Assembly (NCBI RefSeq): GCF_034674885.1
Contig: NZ_JAUCDS010000006.1
Location: forward strand, 1-64,000
Origin: Castellaniella sp034674885
Lineage (GTDB): Bacteria > Pseudomonadota > Gammaproteobacteria > Burkholderiales > Burkholderiaceae_B
Length of the DNA: 64,000 nt
Direction: 5' to 3'
Part shown: one piece after another, positions 56,022 to 64,000 of the stretch
Numbering within the stretch: position 1 is the stretch's first letter
How the letters are laid out: each line of letters opens with the position of its first letter
Made by a program: the position numbers and the translations under genes
The notes under the pieces: generated by a model
Told to the model about the DNA's origin: nothing
Seen by the model: only the letters and a program-made list of their open reading frames with translations
Database searches by the model: none

Positions 56022-58784
56022 ATGGATCCGATGTCCCGAGCCATTATAGAGCCCGCCCTGCACTGGTCCGGCGTCCTGCGGCGCCACCTGGCCGCCCACC
56101 CTGACGGACAGGCCCGGCTGCTGAATGATAGCGCCGAACCTCTGGCACGCAGAACGATTCAGACCTGGTACGACCAGGAATTGAACCTGCCTGCCGGGCA
56201 GACGCCCGAGCGCCCCGCTCTGCAGCAAGCCTTGCGCCGACTGCGTCGGCGCGTTTTCCACACCCTGATGGTGCGCGATATCGCCGGGCTGGCGCCGCTG
56301 CACGAAGTCGTAGCCGCCATGTCGACCCTGGCAGACCTGGCGATCGGCCAGGCCTATGCCTGCGCCATGCACACGCTGATGGACATCCACGGTGTGCCGC
56401 GCCACCCCGCCACCGGCGAACCCCAGGACATGCTGATCCTGGGCATGGGCAAGCTGGGCGGCAAGGAATTGAACGTCTCGTCCGACATCGACCTGATCAT
56501 GCTGTACGACGAGGAAGGCGAAACCGATGGCCGCCGACGCATCAGCCACCACGAATTCTACGGCAAGGTCTGCCGCCTGATGATGCCCATTCTGTCGGAA
56601 CTGGATGCCGACGGCTATGTCTTTCGCACTGACCTGCGGCTGCGCCCCGACGGCGACAGCGGCCCGCTGGCCTGGAGCCTGCCCGCCCTGGAAAACTACC
56701 TGGTGTCCCAGGGCAGGGAATGGGAACGCTATGCCTGGCTGAAGGCCCGCCTGATCCCCTGTCCGCTGTTTGACGAAAGCGCCTTCACCACCCAGGCGCA
56801 GACGCTGGAATCCCTGCGCCGGCCATTTGTTTATCGCAAATATTTCGATTTCGACACGCTATCGTCCCTGCGCGGTCTGCGGGAACGTATCCGCACCGAC
56901 TGGCAGCGGCGCGCCCAGGCGCGCCACGGCGTCGACACACGGCACAATATCAAGCTGGGCGAAGGCGGCATCCGGGAAATCGAATTCGTGATCCAGCTAA
57001 ACCAGCTGATCCGGGCCGGTCGCCAGCCTTCGCTGCAACAGCGCAATCTGCTGGCCGCCTTGCACAAGCAGCAACGCGCCGGCATCCTGGACAGCGACCA
57101 GGCCCGTGGCCTGGAAGCCGCCTACGTCTATCTGAGACGCGTCGAGCACCTGCTGCAATACCGCGAAGACGAACAGACCCACCTGTTGCCCCATGACACC
57201 AGCGGGCTGGCTGCGCTGGCCCAGGCGCTGGGGCACCCGGACACGACCGCGTTCCAGACGACCCTGGAAGAGCATCGGGCGTATGTATCCCGCTGCTTCC
57301 AGGACGCTTTCCGCATCGCCGGCATGGGGGGCGATGCGACAGCCGAGGACACGCCCGCCGCCCCCGACGCCGGCTCCGCTGCGCTGTCGGACACACAGGC
57401 GCAAGACATGCAAGTTCGCATCGACGCCCTGCTGGACAGCCATCGCATCCAGAGCCTGCCGCGCACCAGCCGGCAACGGCTGCAGGCGCTGCTGCCCGGC
57501 CTGATGCAGGCCGCTACCCGGACGGACGATCCCCCCGCCACCCTGCAGCGCCTGCTGAATCTGGTCGAACACATCGCCCAGCGCAGCGCCTACCTGGCGC
57601 TGCTGGCCGAATACCCGGAAACCCTGGCTCGCGTGGCCCGCATCGTCAGCGCCAGCCCCTGGGCGTCCCAGTACTTAAGCCGCTATCCCCTGCTGCTCGA
57701 CAGCCTGATCGAATGGCGCAGCCTGATGCAGGCCCCTGATTTTCCGGCCATCGCCGAACAATTGCGCAGCGACCTGGACGCCTGTGTGCTGCCCGACGGC
57801 CAGCCTGACGTCGAGCAGCAGATGAACCTGATGCGCGACGTGCAGCATCAGGTGACCTTCCAGCTGCTGGCCCAGGATCTCGAAAGCGTCATCAGCGTCG
57901 AGGGCCTGGCCGACCACCTGTCCGCGCTGGCCGACCTGATGCTGGCCGAGGCCATCTACCGGGTCTGGCCCCAGGTGCTGCCGCGAGAGCGCCGTGCCGA
58001 CCCCGGTACGCCCCGCTTCGCCATCATTGCCTACGGCAAGCTGGGCGGCAAGGAAATCGGCTACGCATCCGACCTGGACCTGGTCTTTCTGTACGATGAC
58101 CCGGATCAGGAAGCGGGCGAACGCTATGCCAAACTGGGGCGCCGGGTGGCATCATGGCTGTCCACCTTGACCTCGTCGGGCCGCCTGTACGAAATCGACC
58201 TGCGCCTGCGCCCGGACGGCGACGCCGGCCTGCTGGCGCTGCCCATCGATGCGTTCGAACATTACCAGCTGAACCAGGCCTGGCCCTGGGAACACCAGGC
58301 GTTGACGCGCGCCCGCTTCGTGGCGGGAGACGCGGCCATCGGCGCCCGTTTCGAGGACATCCGCCAGCGCATCCTGCTGCTGCCCCGCGATCCCGACGCG
58401 CTGCGGGGCGACGTGCTGTCGATGCGCGAGAAAATTTCCCAAGGGCATCCTAATCGCAGCGGGGATTTCGATCTGAAGCACGACCGGGGCGGGATGGTAG
58501 ACATCGAGTTCATCACGCAGTTCCTGGTGCTCAGTCAATCGGGGGCGCATCCGGAGCTGCTGGGGAATCTGGGGAACATCGCCTTGCTGGGGCTGGCGGC
58601 GCAGGCGGGGCTGATTCCGGGGCTGCTGGCGGCGGAAGTGGCCGATGCCTATCGGGTGTTCCGGCGGCGGCAGCATGCGCTGCGGCTGCAGGGGGCGGAG
58701 AAGGCGCGGGTGCCGGCTGGTGAACTCGTGCGGGAACGCGAGGCGGTGCGGGAACTGTGGAGGGTGGTGCTGGCGACCGCCTGA
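56022..58784 (+). CDS. glnE: Bifunctional glutamine synthetase adenylyltransferase/adenylyl-removing enzyme
   Basis: A 920-residue two-headed nucleotidyltransferase. The N-terminal deadenylylase domain has LGMGKLGGKELNVSSDIDLI (about 144-163) and the C-terminal adenylylase domain has IAYGKLGGKEIGYASDLDLV (about 669-688), each with the paired acidic residues of the active site; a GlnD-type PII-binding linker lies between. It adjusts glutamine synthetase activity in response to PII. Start at 56022 or at an ATG nine bases later. It is divergent from yhdP, as in many betaproteobacteria. The last 300 bases switch to G-heavy third positions, but the frame is intact. Confidence 0.96.
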   Translation: MDPMSRAIIEPALHWSGVLRRHLAAHPDGQARLLNDSAEPLARRTIQTWYDQELNLPAGQTPERPALQQALRRLRRRVFHTLMVRDIAGLAPLHEVVAAMSTLADLAIGQAYACAMHTLMDIHGVPRHPATGEPQDMLILGMGKLGGKELNVSSDIDLIMLYDEEGETDGRRRISHHEFYGKVCRLMMPILSELDADGYVFRTDLRLRPDGDSGPLAWSLPALENYLVSQGREWERYAWLKARLIPCPLFDESAFTTQAQTLESLRRPFVYRKYFDFDTLSSLRGLRERIRTDWQRRAQARHGVDTRHNIKLGEGGIREIEFVIQLNQLIRAGRQPSLQQRNLLAALHKQQRAGILDSDQARGLEAAYVYLRRVEHLLQYREDEQTHLLPHDTSGLAALAQALGHPDTTAFQTTLEEHRAYVSRCFQDAFRIAGMGGDATAEDTPAAPDAGSAALSDTQAQDMQVRIDALLDSHRIQSLPRTSRQRLQALLPGLMQAATRTDDPPATLQRLLNLVEHIAQRSAYLALLAEYPETLARVARIVSASPWASQYLSRYPLLLDSLIEWRSLMQAPDFPAIAEQLRSDLDACVLPDGQPDVEQQMNLMRDVQHQVTFQLLAQDLESVISVEGLADHLSALADLMLAEAIYRVWPQVLPRERRADPGTPRFAIIAYGKLGGKEIGYASDLDLVFLYDDPDQEAGERYAKLGRRVASWLSTLTSSGRLYEIDLRLRPDGDAGLLALPIDAFEHYQLNQAWPWEHQALTRARFVAGDAAIGARFEDIRQRILLLPRDPDALRGDVLSMREKISQGHPNRSGDFDLKHDRGGMVDIEFITQFLVLSQSGAHPELLGNLGNIALLGLAAQAGLIPGLLAAEVADAYRVFRRRQHALRLQGAEKARVPAGELVREREAVRELWRVVLATA

Positions 58785-58824
58785 CGCAATACGCTGGCCG
58801 CGAGCGCAACGGCGCCCCCCCTCG

Positions 58825-60384
58825 TCATGGAGATGCACTCGTCACTCGGCCAGCCCCAGACGCGCCGTCTTGCATCACTTGGGCAATGCAATCCAGCAGG
58901 ACCTCGAATTGCTGAATGATCTGGTGTTCTGGAACGCATGCATAGCCCAGCAACAAGCCCTGCCGCGCGGCACCCGCTTGGTGGTAGTAGCGCGACAAGG
59001 ACCGCGTCAGGATCCCGCGGGAGCGGGCAAGCTCGACGAGCCGCGTATCCGGCAAGGTCTCCGGGAGGCTGACCACGAGATGCAAACCGGCATTGTCCGC
59101 CTCAGGCGTCAACCATCCGGGCCCCAGGCGCCGTTCGATGAGCGATACCAGCATCCGACGGCGCCCGGCGTATGCCTTGCGCATGCGCAGGATGTGGGAC
59201 GTGTAATGACCCTCGGATATGAACGCAGCCACCGCTGCCTGGGTCAACAGACGACCTTCCCGATAGAGCGTCGTGTGCGCGGCCTTCAAGGCCGATGCCA
59301 GAACCTTGGGCAGGACCACGTAGCTCAGTCGCAGCCCCGGATACATGGTCTTGCTGAAGGTTCCCATGTAAATGACCGGCGCATTGGGCTCCAGCCCCTG
59401 TAGCGCGGGAACAGGCAAGCCGCCGAAGCGGAACTCACTGTCATAGTCGTCTTCGATGATCCAGCTACCCTGATGCCGAGCCAAACGAATCAATCGCCGG
59501 CGACGATCCAGCGACATAACCATGCCCAACGGGTATTGATGCGACGGAGTGACAAAAATGAATTTGGGCGTGGGCTCGCTTGCCGCAGGCGGGATGCACA
59601 TGCCGTGCGCATCAACCGGGATTGGCACCGTCGAGATGCCATTTGCGGCCAGAATCGTCCTGGCGCCCCAGTAACCAGGATCCTCGACCCAGGCGACATC
59701 CTGGGGGCTGCCCAGCATCCGCGTCACCAGATCGATGGCTTGATGAACGCCCTCCGTGATGATGATCTGATCGGGATCGCACTGCACGGAGCGCGCGATC
59801 CCAAGATATGCAGCCAGCTCCTCTCGCAACCACTTCAGTCCGCCGCCCTGGGAATAGGACAGCATTTCCGGCATCGGGGCCCTCCACGCCTGACGCAGCA
59901 ACCGGGAAAATGTCGCGTGCGGAAATTGCTCTACGTCCGGCACGCCCGGCATGAACGCTCCCCACTCGGAAGGCGACGCGGGCGCTTCCTCAACAATCCG
60001 ATTGCCTCGCTCGGACAGCTGGGCGCTGAGCCAGCCCGGCCGATAATCAGTCTGTTCGAGCACGCTGGCCGGATAGACGTCTTGCTGCTGCTCGCTGACA
60101 AATGTGCCGTTTCCAACTCGGCTCTCGGTAAAGCCCTCGCACAGGAGCTGATGGTACACGGAGACGACCGTGTTACGCGCAATCCCCAATTCCTCGGCCA
60201 GCTCCCTGGACGACGGCAAGCGCTGGCCAGGCGCAATGCGCGCCGAGCGAATGGACGCAGTCAAATGGCGGTACAAGCGTTTGTACATCGCCTCCGACGA
60301 GGGTTCCGCCAATTGCTGCAAGAGAAGATCACTGATAAAGGACCTCAAAACTCCCTCTCCTGAAAAGCCGGCACGACGGCGCAC
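58825..60384 (-). CDS. MocR/PdxR-type regulator (GntR HTH + aminotransferase fold)
   Basis: A 519-residue regulator. Residues about 35-100 are a GntR winged helix (LPSSRELAEELGIARNTVVS), and 145-500 are a class I aminotransferase fold with the pyridoxal-phosphate lysine K345 in GTFSKTMYPGLRLSY and the aspartate in IIEDDYDSEFRFGG. MocR proteins sense PLP or an amino-acid-PLP adduct and control vitamin B6 or amino-acid genes. The first codon may be a GTG (60384) or a TTG near 60348. It is the last gene of a leftward operon behind the rhodanese gene (78 bases), and likely regulates that sulfur amino-acid operon. Confidence 0.9.
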   Translation of the reverse strand: MRRRAGFSGEGVLRSFISDLLLQQLAEPSSEAMYKRLYRHLTASIRSARIAPGQRLPSSRELAEELGIARNTVVSVYHQLLCEGFTESRVGNGTFVSEQQQDVYPASVLEQTDYRPGWLSAQLSERGNRIVEEAPASPSEWGAFMPGVPDVEQFPHATFSRLLRQAWRAPMPEMLSYSQGGGLKWLREELAAYLGIARSVQCDPDQIIITEGVHQAIDLVTRMLGSPQDVAWVEDPGYWGARTILAANGISTVPIPVDAHGMCIPPAASEPTPKFIFVTPSHQYPLGMVMSLDRRRRLIRLARHQGSWIIEDDYDSEFRFGGLPVPALQGLEPNAPVIYMGTFSKTMYPGLRLSYVVLPKVLASALKAAHTTLYREGRLLTQAAVAAFISEGHYTSHILRMRKAYAGRRRMLVSLIERRLGPGWLTPEADNAGLHLVVSLPETLPDTRLVELARSRGILTRSLSRYYHQAGAARQGLLLGYACVPEHQIIQQFEVLLDCIAQVMQDGASGAGRVTSASP

Positions 60385-60462
60385 GGCACAATCCTCGTCC
60401 GGACAGCCGAACCACGGCGCCGGCGGATGGATCGCGATGGCGCGGTGCCGCCGAAGCCACCG

Positions 60463-62037
60463 TCAATGCCCCGGAGAAAGAGCGAACGTCTTGCGCTCAG
60501 TCTCATTGAGCTGAGACACCAAACCAATTTCCCACGACAAGTAGCGCTGGGCAGCGTCCTTGCATTCCTGCAGTTGATGCTCGAAGAACAGGTAATCAAT
60601 CCGCTGCTCGTAGGGCGGATCCTCTGGCGTGGATTCAGTTGGCAGGGCCTGTTCGATCCAAGCCTCAAAGCCTCCGGACAAGATTCTCACATCAGCCACC
60701 CCTTTGCGCTCCAGGTCACAAGCGGCAAGGGCGGCAACCTCTGGCTCGTCCGCGATCAGGACCACACATCGATCCGTCTGCGGCATCTCCAGCAGCAAGG
60801 GCCGTATCGACCAACGGCTACCCGCCGCATGCAAAGCCCTATAGGCCGTGCTTGACCTCAGGTCGTACGCGACAGCATCGCCACACGTCAATCCGCGCGC
60901 GAGCTCGCGCGCCTGCAGCACAGGGAAGGCGGGCAACACAGCCTTGGCAGTCGCGGCACAATCGAGATCCGCATCGATCCCTTCTCGCAGGACGCTGACG
61001 TCCCAGCCCATCTGCTTCATCCACGAGGCAGTTGTCGGAGCCCGAACACCATCGGAGTCCAGCAGTACAACCCGCGCATGCCGTACCCCGATGAATTCAT
61101 CCGCTGCCTGTACCAGTTGACCGCCTGGGGCATGCCGCGCGCCCTGCAACGAGCCCGCCCTGAACTCAGCCTCGGTCCGGACATCGAACAGGAACAGCGT
61201 ACGATCCGGTTCCGCCAACCATCGGTCGACCTCTTTGGCATCGACCGTCGGCACCGAGTATTTAGCCGCCAAGGCCTGGGCAGCGGCCCGCGAAGCGGCA
61301 ATATCGAAATCGCCAGGCAACTCTGGATAGCCCTGGTTGCCGTTGTAGTTCAGCGGAAGGTCTTCCAGGAACCACCCCTGCGTGCCATTCTCCAAGGCAT
61401 AGACCGGGTTCGGGACGCCAATATTGATCAAGGTTTGCGCCCCGATGAGGCTGCGCGTGCGCCCTGCGCAGTTCACGACGATCTTGGTTGCGGGGTCCGG
61501 GACGATCTTCCGAATGCGATAAGCAAGTTCTCCGTTGGGGCAGCAGGATGCCCCCGGAATATTCATTTGCTGATATTCGTCGAACGGCCGACCATCGAGA
61601 ATCACCAGATTGTCACCCGCCAACTGCAGCTCAAAGAGTTGCCTGGCGGAGATCTGCGGCGTATGGTGGCGCTGCTCGACGATCTCGCCAAACGTCTTGG
61701 ACGGCACGTTGACTCCTCCAAAGAGCTTGTAACCAGCGGCCACCCAGCCCGACACCCCATCCGTCAATATCCAGACGTCCGTATAACCGAGTTCCCGCAG
61801 GCTCACGGCCGCCGCGACATCCACCTTGGACTGAACATCCGCGCACAGCACCACTCGCGTACTCATTCGAGGGATTAGGCGAAAGACATCGATTTCCAAT
61901 CGACTATAAGGCAGATTGCACGCGAAAAACAGATGCCCATTGCTGAATTGCCCCAACTCACGCACATCCACTAGCGCGATTTCCCGCCCATCCGCCAGCC
62001 AGGCGCTCAAGGTCTCGGCATTTACATTTGAAATCAT
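60463..62037 (-). CDS. Four-domain rhodanese-like sulfurtransferase
   Basis: A 524-residue cytoplasmic protein made of four consecutive rhodanese domains (about 5-105, 128-235, 268-370 and 380-480), with no signal peptide. The first two keep an active-site cysteine, C65 in VVLCADVQSK and C190 in VVNCAGRTRS, the latter matching the classical C-x-x-x-x-R-S loop. Domains three and four have LLDSDGVRA and LIADEPEVA instead and appear inactive. The order resembles chains of rhodanese modules found beside cysteine dioxygenase genes. It probably takes sulfane sulfur formed during thiol oxidation. The ATG at 62037 overlaps the stop of the dioxygenase gene (ATGA). Confidence 0.9.
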   Translation of the reverse strand: MISNVNAETLSAWLADGREIALVDVRELGQFSNGHLFFACNLPYSRLEIDVFRLIPRMSTRVVLCADVQSKVDVAAAVSLRELGYTDVWILTDGVSGWVAAGYKLFGGVNVPSKTFGEIVEQRHHTPQISARQLFELQLAGDNLVILDGRPFDEYQQMNIPGASCCPNGELAYRIRKIVPDPATKIVVNCAGRTRSLIGAQTLINIGVPNPVYALENGTQGWFLEDLPLNYNGNQGYPELPGDFDIAASRAAAQALAAKYSVPTVDAKEVDRWLAEPDRTLFLFDVRTEAEFRAGSLQGARHAPGGQLVQAADEFIGVRHARVVLLDSDGVRAPTTASWMKQMGWDVSVLREGIDADLDCAATAKAVLPAFPVLQARELARGLTCGDAVAYDLRSSTAYRALHAAGSRWSIRPLLLEMPQTDRCVVLIADEPEVAALAACDLERKGVADVRILSGGFEAWIEQALPTESTPEDPPYEQRIDYLFFEHQLQECKDAAQRYLSWEIGLVSQLNETERKTFALSPGH

Positions 62038-62648
62038 GTTCTGTTTTCCAGCTCGTGCCGCTCATCCACCTGGATGAGCGGCATGGTTTGATAGGTATGC
62101 CGTTCAAGATCGAACATCAGGCGATGGGTCAGCTCTTTGACATCCTGCCCATAAAGGTGCAAATGACGGACGACATCAGTCCCTATATTGCCAACAGCAT
62201 GAATGTCATCAGGCAGGATGCCGATGCCATTTCCAGGCCCGACTTCCACGACACCGCTCAGTTCCAGGCGTGCTTTTCCCGCCTCATCCCCGGAATCCAT
62301 GCGGCGATACAAATAATTGGTCTCAATTCCTTCGACCGACGCGATGCATGCCCAGGTCGTGTGGTTATGCACGGGGGTTTGCTCTCCCGGACGCATGATG
62401 TTCAGATACAAGGAGCAACCGGTCATGCTGTCCTGATGCAACAGGTAAAACGCCGTGAGTTCAGGTAGTTCAGGCGCTGGAAACTCGGCAGTCATCCACA
62501 ACTCCTTGCGCCGGGCCAAGTCCTCAAGCAGCGGCTTGACCATATCGAGAGAAGCGCGGCTCACGCCCCCGGTTTCCAGAATCTTGCGGACCTCGCCCAC
62601 GCTTTGAGCAATGAGCTCCGCTCTCTGAGCGGCCAAGTTCATATTCAT
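62034..62648 (-). CDS. Cysteine dioxygenase-family cupin (thiol dioxygenase)
   Basis: A 204-residue cupin enzyme. The iron ligands are H94 and H96 in TPVHNHTTWACIASVEG and H150 in ILPDDIHAVGN, the three-histidine site of thiol dioxygenases. The cysteine that forms the Cys-Tyr cross-link in mammalian CDO is not at its usual place, which is normal in bacterial members. Substrate could be cysteine, 3-mercaptopropionate or another thiol. The start at 62648 has AGGAGA six bases upstream. It is cotranscribed with ABC transporter genes upstream and the rhodanese downstream, suggesting oxidation of an imported thiol to a sulfinate with release of sulfur for rhodanese use. Confidence 0.88.
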   Translation of the reverse strand: MNMNLAAQRAELIAQSVGEVRKILETGGVSRASLDMVKPLLEDLARRKELWMTAEFPAPELPELTAFYLLHQDSMTGCSLYLNIMRPGEQTPVHNHTTWACIASVEGIETNYLYRRMDSGDEAGKARLELSGVVEVGPGNGIGILPDDIHAVGNIGTDVVRHLHLYGQDVKELTHRLMFDLERHTYQTMPLIQVDERHELENRT

Positions 62649-62676
62649 CTCCTTTCACAAGGTCAGTTGGACGGAT

Positions 62677-63432
62677 TCAAATCAGATCGCACGAGACACC
62701 CGCCATCGGCGCCAAGATGTCGGCGAGAAACTTACGGGCGCGCGGGTGATCCGGGTGGCAAAAAAAGTCATCGGGAGCCGCCACGTCCAGGATCATGCCC
62801 TTATCCATGAAGACGACCCGATCACACACCTCGCGCGCAAAACCCATCTCATGGGTCACACAAACCATGGTCATGCCATCCTGGGCCAGGTCCTTGATGA
62901 CTTGCAGCACTTCGCCAACCATTTCGGGATCCAGCGCACTCGTCGGTTCATCGAACAGCATCACGGGCGGACTCATCGCCAGCGCCCTCGCGATGGCGAC
63001 ACGTTGCTGCTGTCCACCCGACAGTTGCGCGGGAAATGAATGTGCCTTATCCGCCAAGCCGACCCGCTCTAGCAGGCCCATGCATCGTTCCCGCGCATCG
63101 TTCTTGGCGACATGCTTCAAACGAGTCAGGGCCAGCGTGCAATTCTGCAGCGCAGTCAGATGCGGAAATAGATTGAACTGCTGGAACACGAAGCCAATCC
63201 TGCTCCGAAACAGATTGACGTCCAGTCCCTTCTCGTGAATATCCTGGCCATCGACGACGATACTGCCGCTCTGGATCTCCTCAAGCCGGTTCAAGGTCCG
63301 GATGAGCGTTGACTTCCCGGACCCGGACGGGCCGCAAATGACGATGACCTCGCCCTTGGCAATATCAAACGTGACATCGCTCAAGGCATGGAAATCGCCA
63401 TACCATTTATCGACGTTCTTGAGATGAATCAT
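62677..63432 (-). CDS. Polar amino acid ABC transporter ATP-binding protein
   Basis: A 251-residue ATPase of the GlnQ/ArtP (PAAT) group. Walker A is GPSGSGKSTLIRTLNRL (34-50), the Q-loop IGFVFQQFNLFPHLTALQNC, the signature LSGGQQQRVAIARAL, Walker B VMLFDEPTSALD and the H-loop VTHEMGFAREV. A C-terminal PDDFFCHPDHPRARKFL is typical. It overlaps the permease gene stop by four bases and is followed by the thiol dioxygenase after 28 bases. It powers uptake of an amino acid or amino-acid-like thiol; the substrate binding protein lies outside the window. Confidence 0.95.
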   Translation of the reverse strand: MIHLKNVDKWYGDFHALSDVTFDIAKGEVIVICGPSGSGKSTLIRTLNRLEEIQSGSIVVDGQDIHEKGLDVNLFRSRIGFVFQQFNLFPHLTALQNCTLALTRLKHVAKNDARERCMGLLERVGLADKAHSFPAQLSGGQQQRVAIARALAMSPPVMLFDEPTSALDPEMVGEVLQVIKDLAQDGMTMVCVTHEMGFAREVCDRVVFMDKGMILDVAAPDDFFCHPDHPRARKFLADILAPMAGVSCDLI

Positions 63433-64000
63433 GCATCGCCTACCATTCGGTTCGTTGACATGCGGCGTTCAAGCCAATATGAAAAGCGGGTCATGCCAAA
63501 GCACATGACGAAATAGGACAGACCCAGCACGGCATAGACTTCGGCCGGCATGGTGATCGTCTGCGCGTTGACCTGCTCGGCCACGAAGGTACTTTCGGAC
63601 AGCCCCACCACATAGCCCAGCGAGGTCAACTTGATGATCGATACGAATTCCCCCACGAGCGACGGCAGCATGTTCTTCAGGGCCTGGGGCAACACCACCA
63701 GCGCCATCGCCTGCCAGTACGGGAATCCAAGCGCCCGGGCGGTTTCCATCTGGCCCCTGGGCAAGCCCTTGATGCCGCACTGCATGATCACGGAAATATA
63801 TGCAGCCTCGAAAACCGCCAGCGAGATCAGAACCGTGGAGAACTGATCCGGCGTGCCGCCAAGCCAGAGCGGCAACAGGAAGTAAATCCAGAAGATGATC
63901 ATCAGGAGCGGCGTTGCGCGCAGGAGATAGACCAGCGTCGAAACCGGCACGCGGACCCATCGGCATGGACTGACCTGGCAGACCCCCATCAACACGCCCA
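63429..64000 (-). CDS. Polar amino acid ABC transporter permease (partial, 5' end cut)
   Basis: The frame is open to the right edge, so only the C-terminal 190 residues or so are visible. They contain the permease core LRATPLLMIIFWIYFLLPLW, the EAA-type loop ALGFPYWQAMALVVLPQALK and KNMLPSLVGEFVSIIKLTSL, all markers of His/Glu/Gln/Arg/opine-type permeases. The codons up to base 64000 continue in frame without a stop. It overlaps the ATPase gene by four bases and is the first visible gene of the thiol/amino-acid operon. Confidence 0.93.
   Translation of the reverse strand, partial: GVLMGVCQVSPCRWVRVPVSTLVYLLRATPLLMIIFWIYFLLPLWLGGTPDQFSTVLISLAVFEAAYISVIMQCGIKGLPRGQMETARALGFPYWQAMALVVLPQALKNMLPSLVGEFVSIIKLTSLGYVVGLSESTFVAEQVNAQTITMPAEVYAVLGLSYFVMCFGMTRFSYWLERRMSTNRMVGDA

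Noticed and set aside
1..64000. CRISPR arrays, IS elements, prophage genes or rRNA
   Set aside because: Scanning for regularly spaced repeats, transposase motifs and rRNA signatures by eye gave none; a computed repeat search would be needed to exclude short or degenerate elements.

Overview
The window reads as chromosomal DNA of a GC-rich betaproteobacterium, most likely a member of the Burkholderiales close to Alcaligenaceae (Bordetella, Achromobacter, Castellaniella). The reasons are the high GC, dense short-spaced operons, a parE-parC pair, trxA followed by rho, glnE next to an AsmA/YhdP-like giant protein, and a PuuD-type urate hydroxylase. The assignment is inference from gene content. 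I see no insertion sequence, prophage, CRISPR array or rRNA. There is one tRNA gene, tRNA-Thr(CGT). No gene-free stretch exceeds 300 bases.

Layout. 1-2 kb: the end of a DUF3422 membrane protein, an AI-2E/PerM-family permease, a MAPEG-family protein and tRNA-Thr. 2.3-6.8 kb: a reduced-sulfur module made of two half-size YeeE/YedE transport proteins, a BigR-type ArsR repressor with two cysteines, a divergent ETHE1-like persulfide dioxygenase, a full-length TsuA-type transporter and an exported rhodanese. 6.9-10.2 kb: PfkB kinase, MFS transporter, YghU-type glutathione enzyme and SlyX. 10.3-18 kb: purine (urate/allantoin) catabolism with an M20 amidohydrolase, allantoicase, PuuE allantoinase, a GntR/FCD regulator with well-formed operators, 5-hydroxyisourate hydrolase and PuuD, followed by a GlxA-type regulator divergent from an isochorismatase-family hydrolase.

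18-26.8 kb, minus strand: a compact type IVb thin-pilus operon (pilL-like, N, O, P, Q, R, S, V) with no pilM, lytic transglycosylase, prepilin peptidase or shufflon recombinase. 27-30.6 kb: an orphan solute-binding protein, a DadA-like flavoenzyme and a ferredoxin-reductase fusion. 30.6-38.1 kb: housekeeping genes parC, parE, trxA, rho and gdhA.

38.2-49.5 kb: a light/oxidative-stress block. A CarH/LitR-type B12-binding MerR repressor is divergent from a tightly packed nine-gene operon: FAD oxidoreductase, DUF1365, Cfa-like methyltransferase, chalcone-isomerase-like protein, MFS, DUF3833 lipoprotein, SDR, NTF2-like protein and DNA photolyase. A lipocalin and an SDR lie behind the regulator. 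Overlapping divergent promoters carry an exact palindromic site that recurs inside the regulator gene. This is the part of the window I find most interesting.

49.6-58.8 kb: arginase, ornithine cyclodeaminase and a divergent Lrp-type regulator (arginine to ornithine to proline), then a YhdP-like protein and GlnE. 58.8-64 kb, minus strand: an operon running in from the right edge with an amino-acid ABC permease and ATPase, a cysteine-dioxygenase-like cupin, a four-domain rhodanese and a MocR regulator. It looks like uptake and oxidation of a thiol amino acid.
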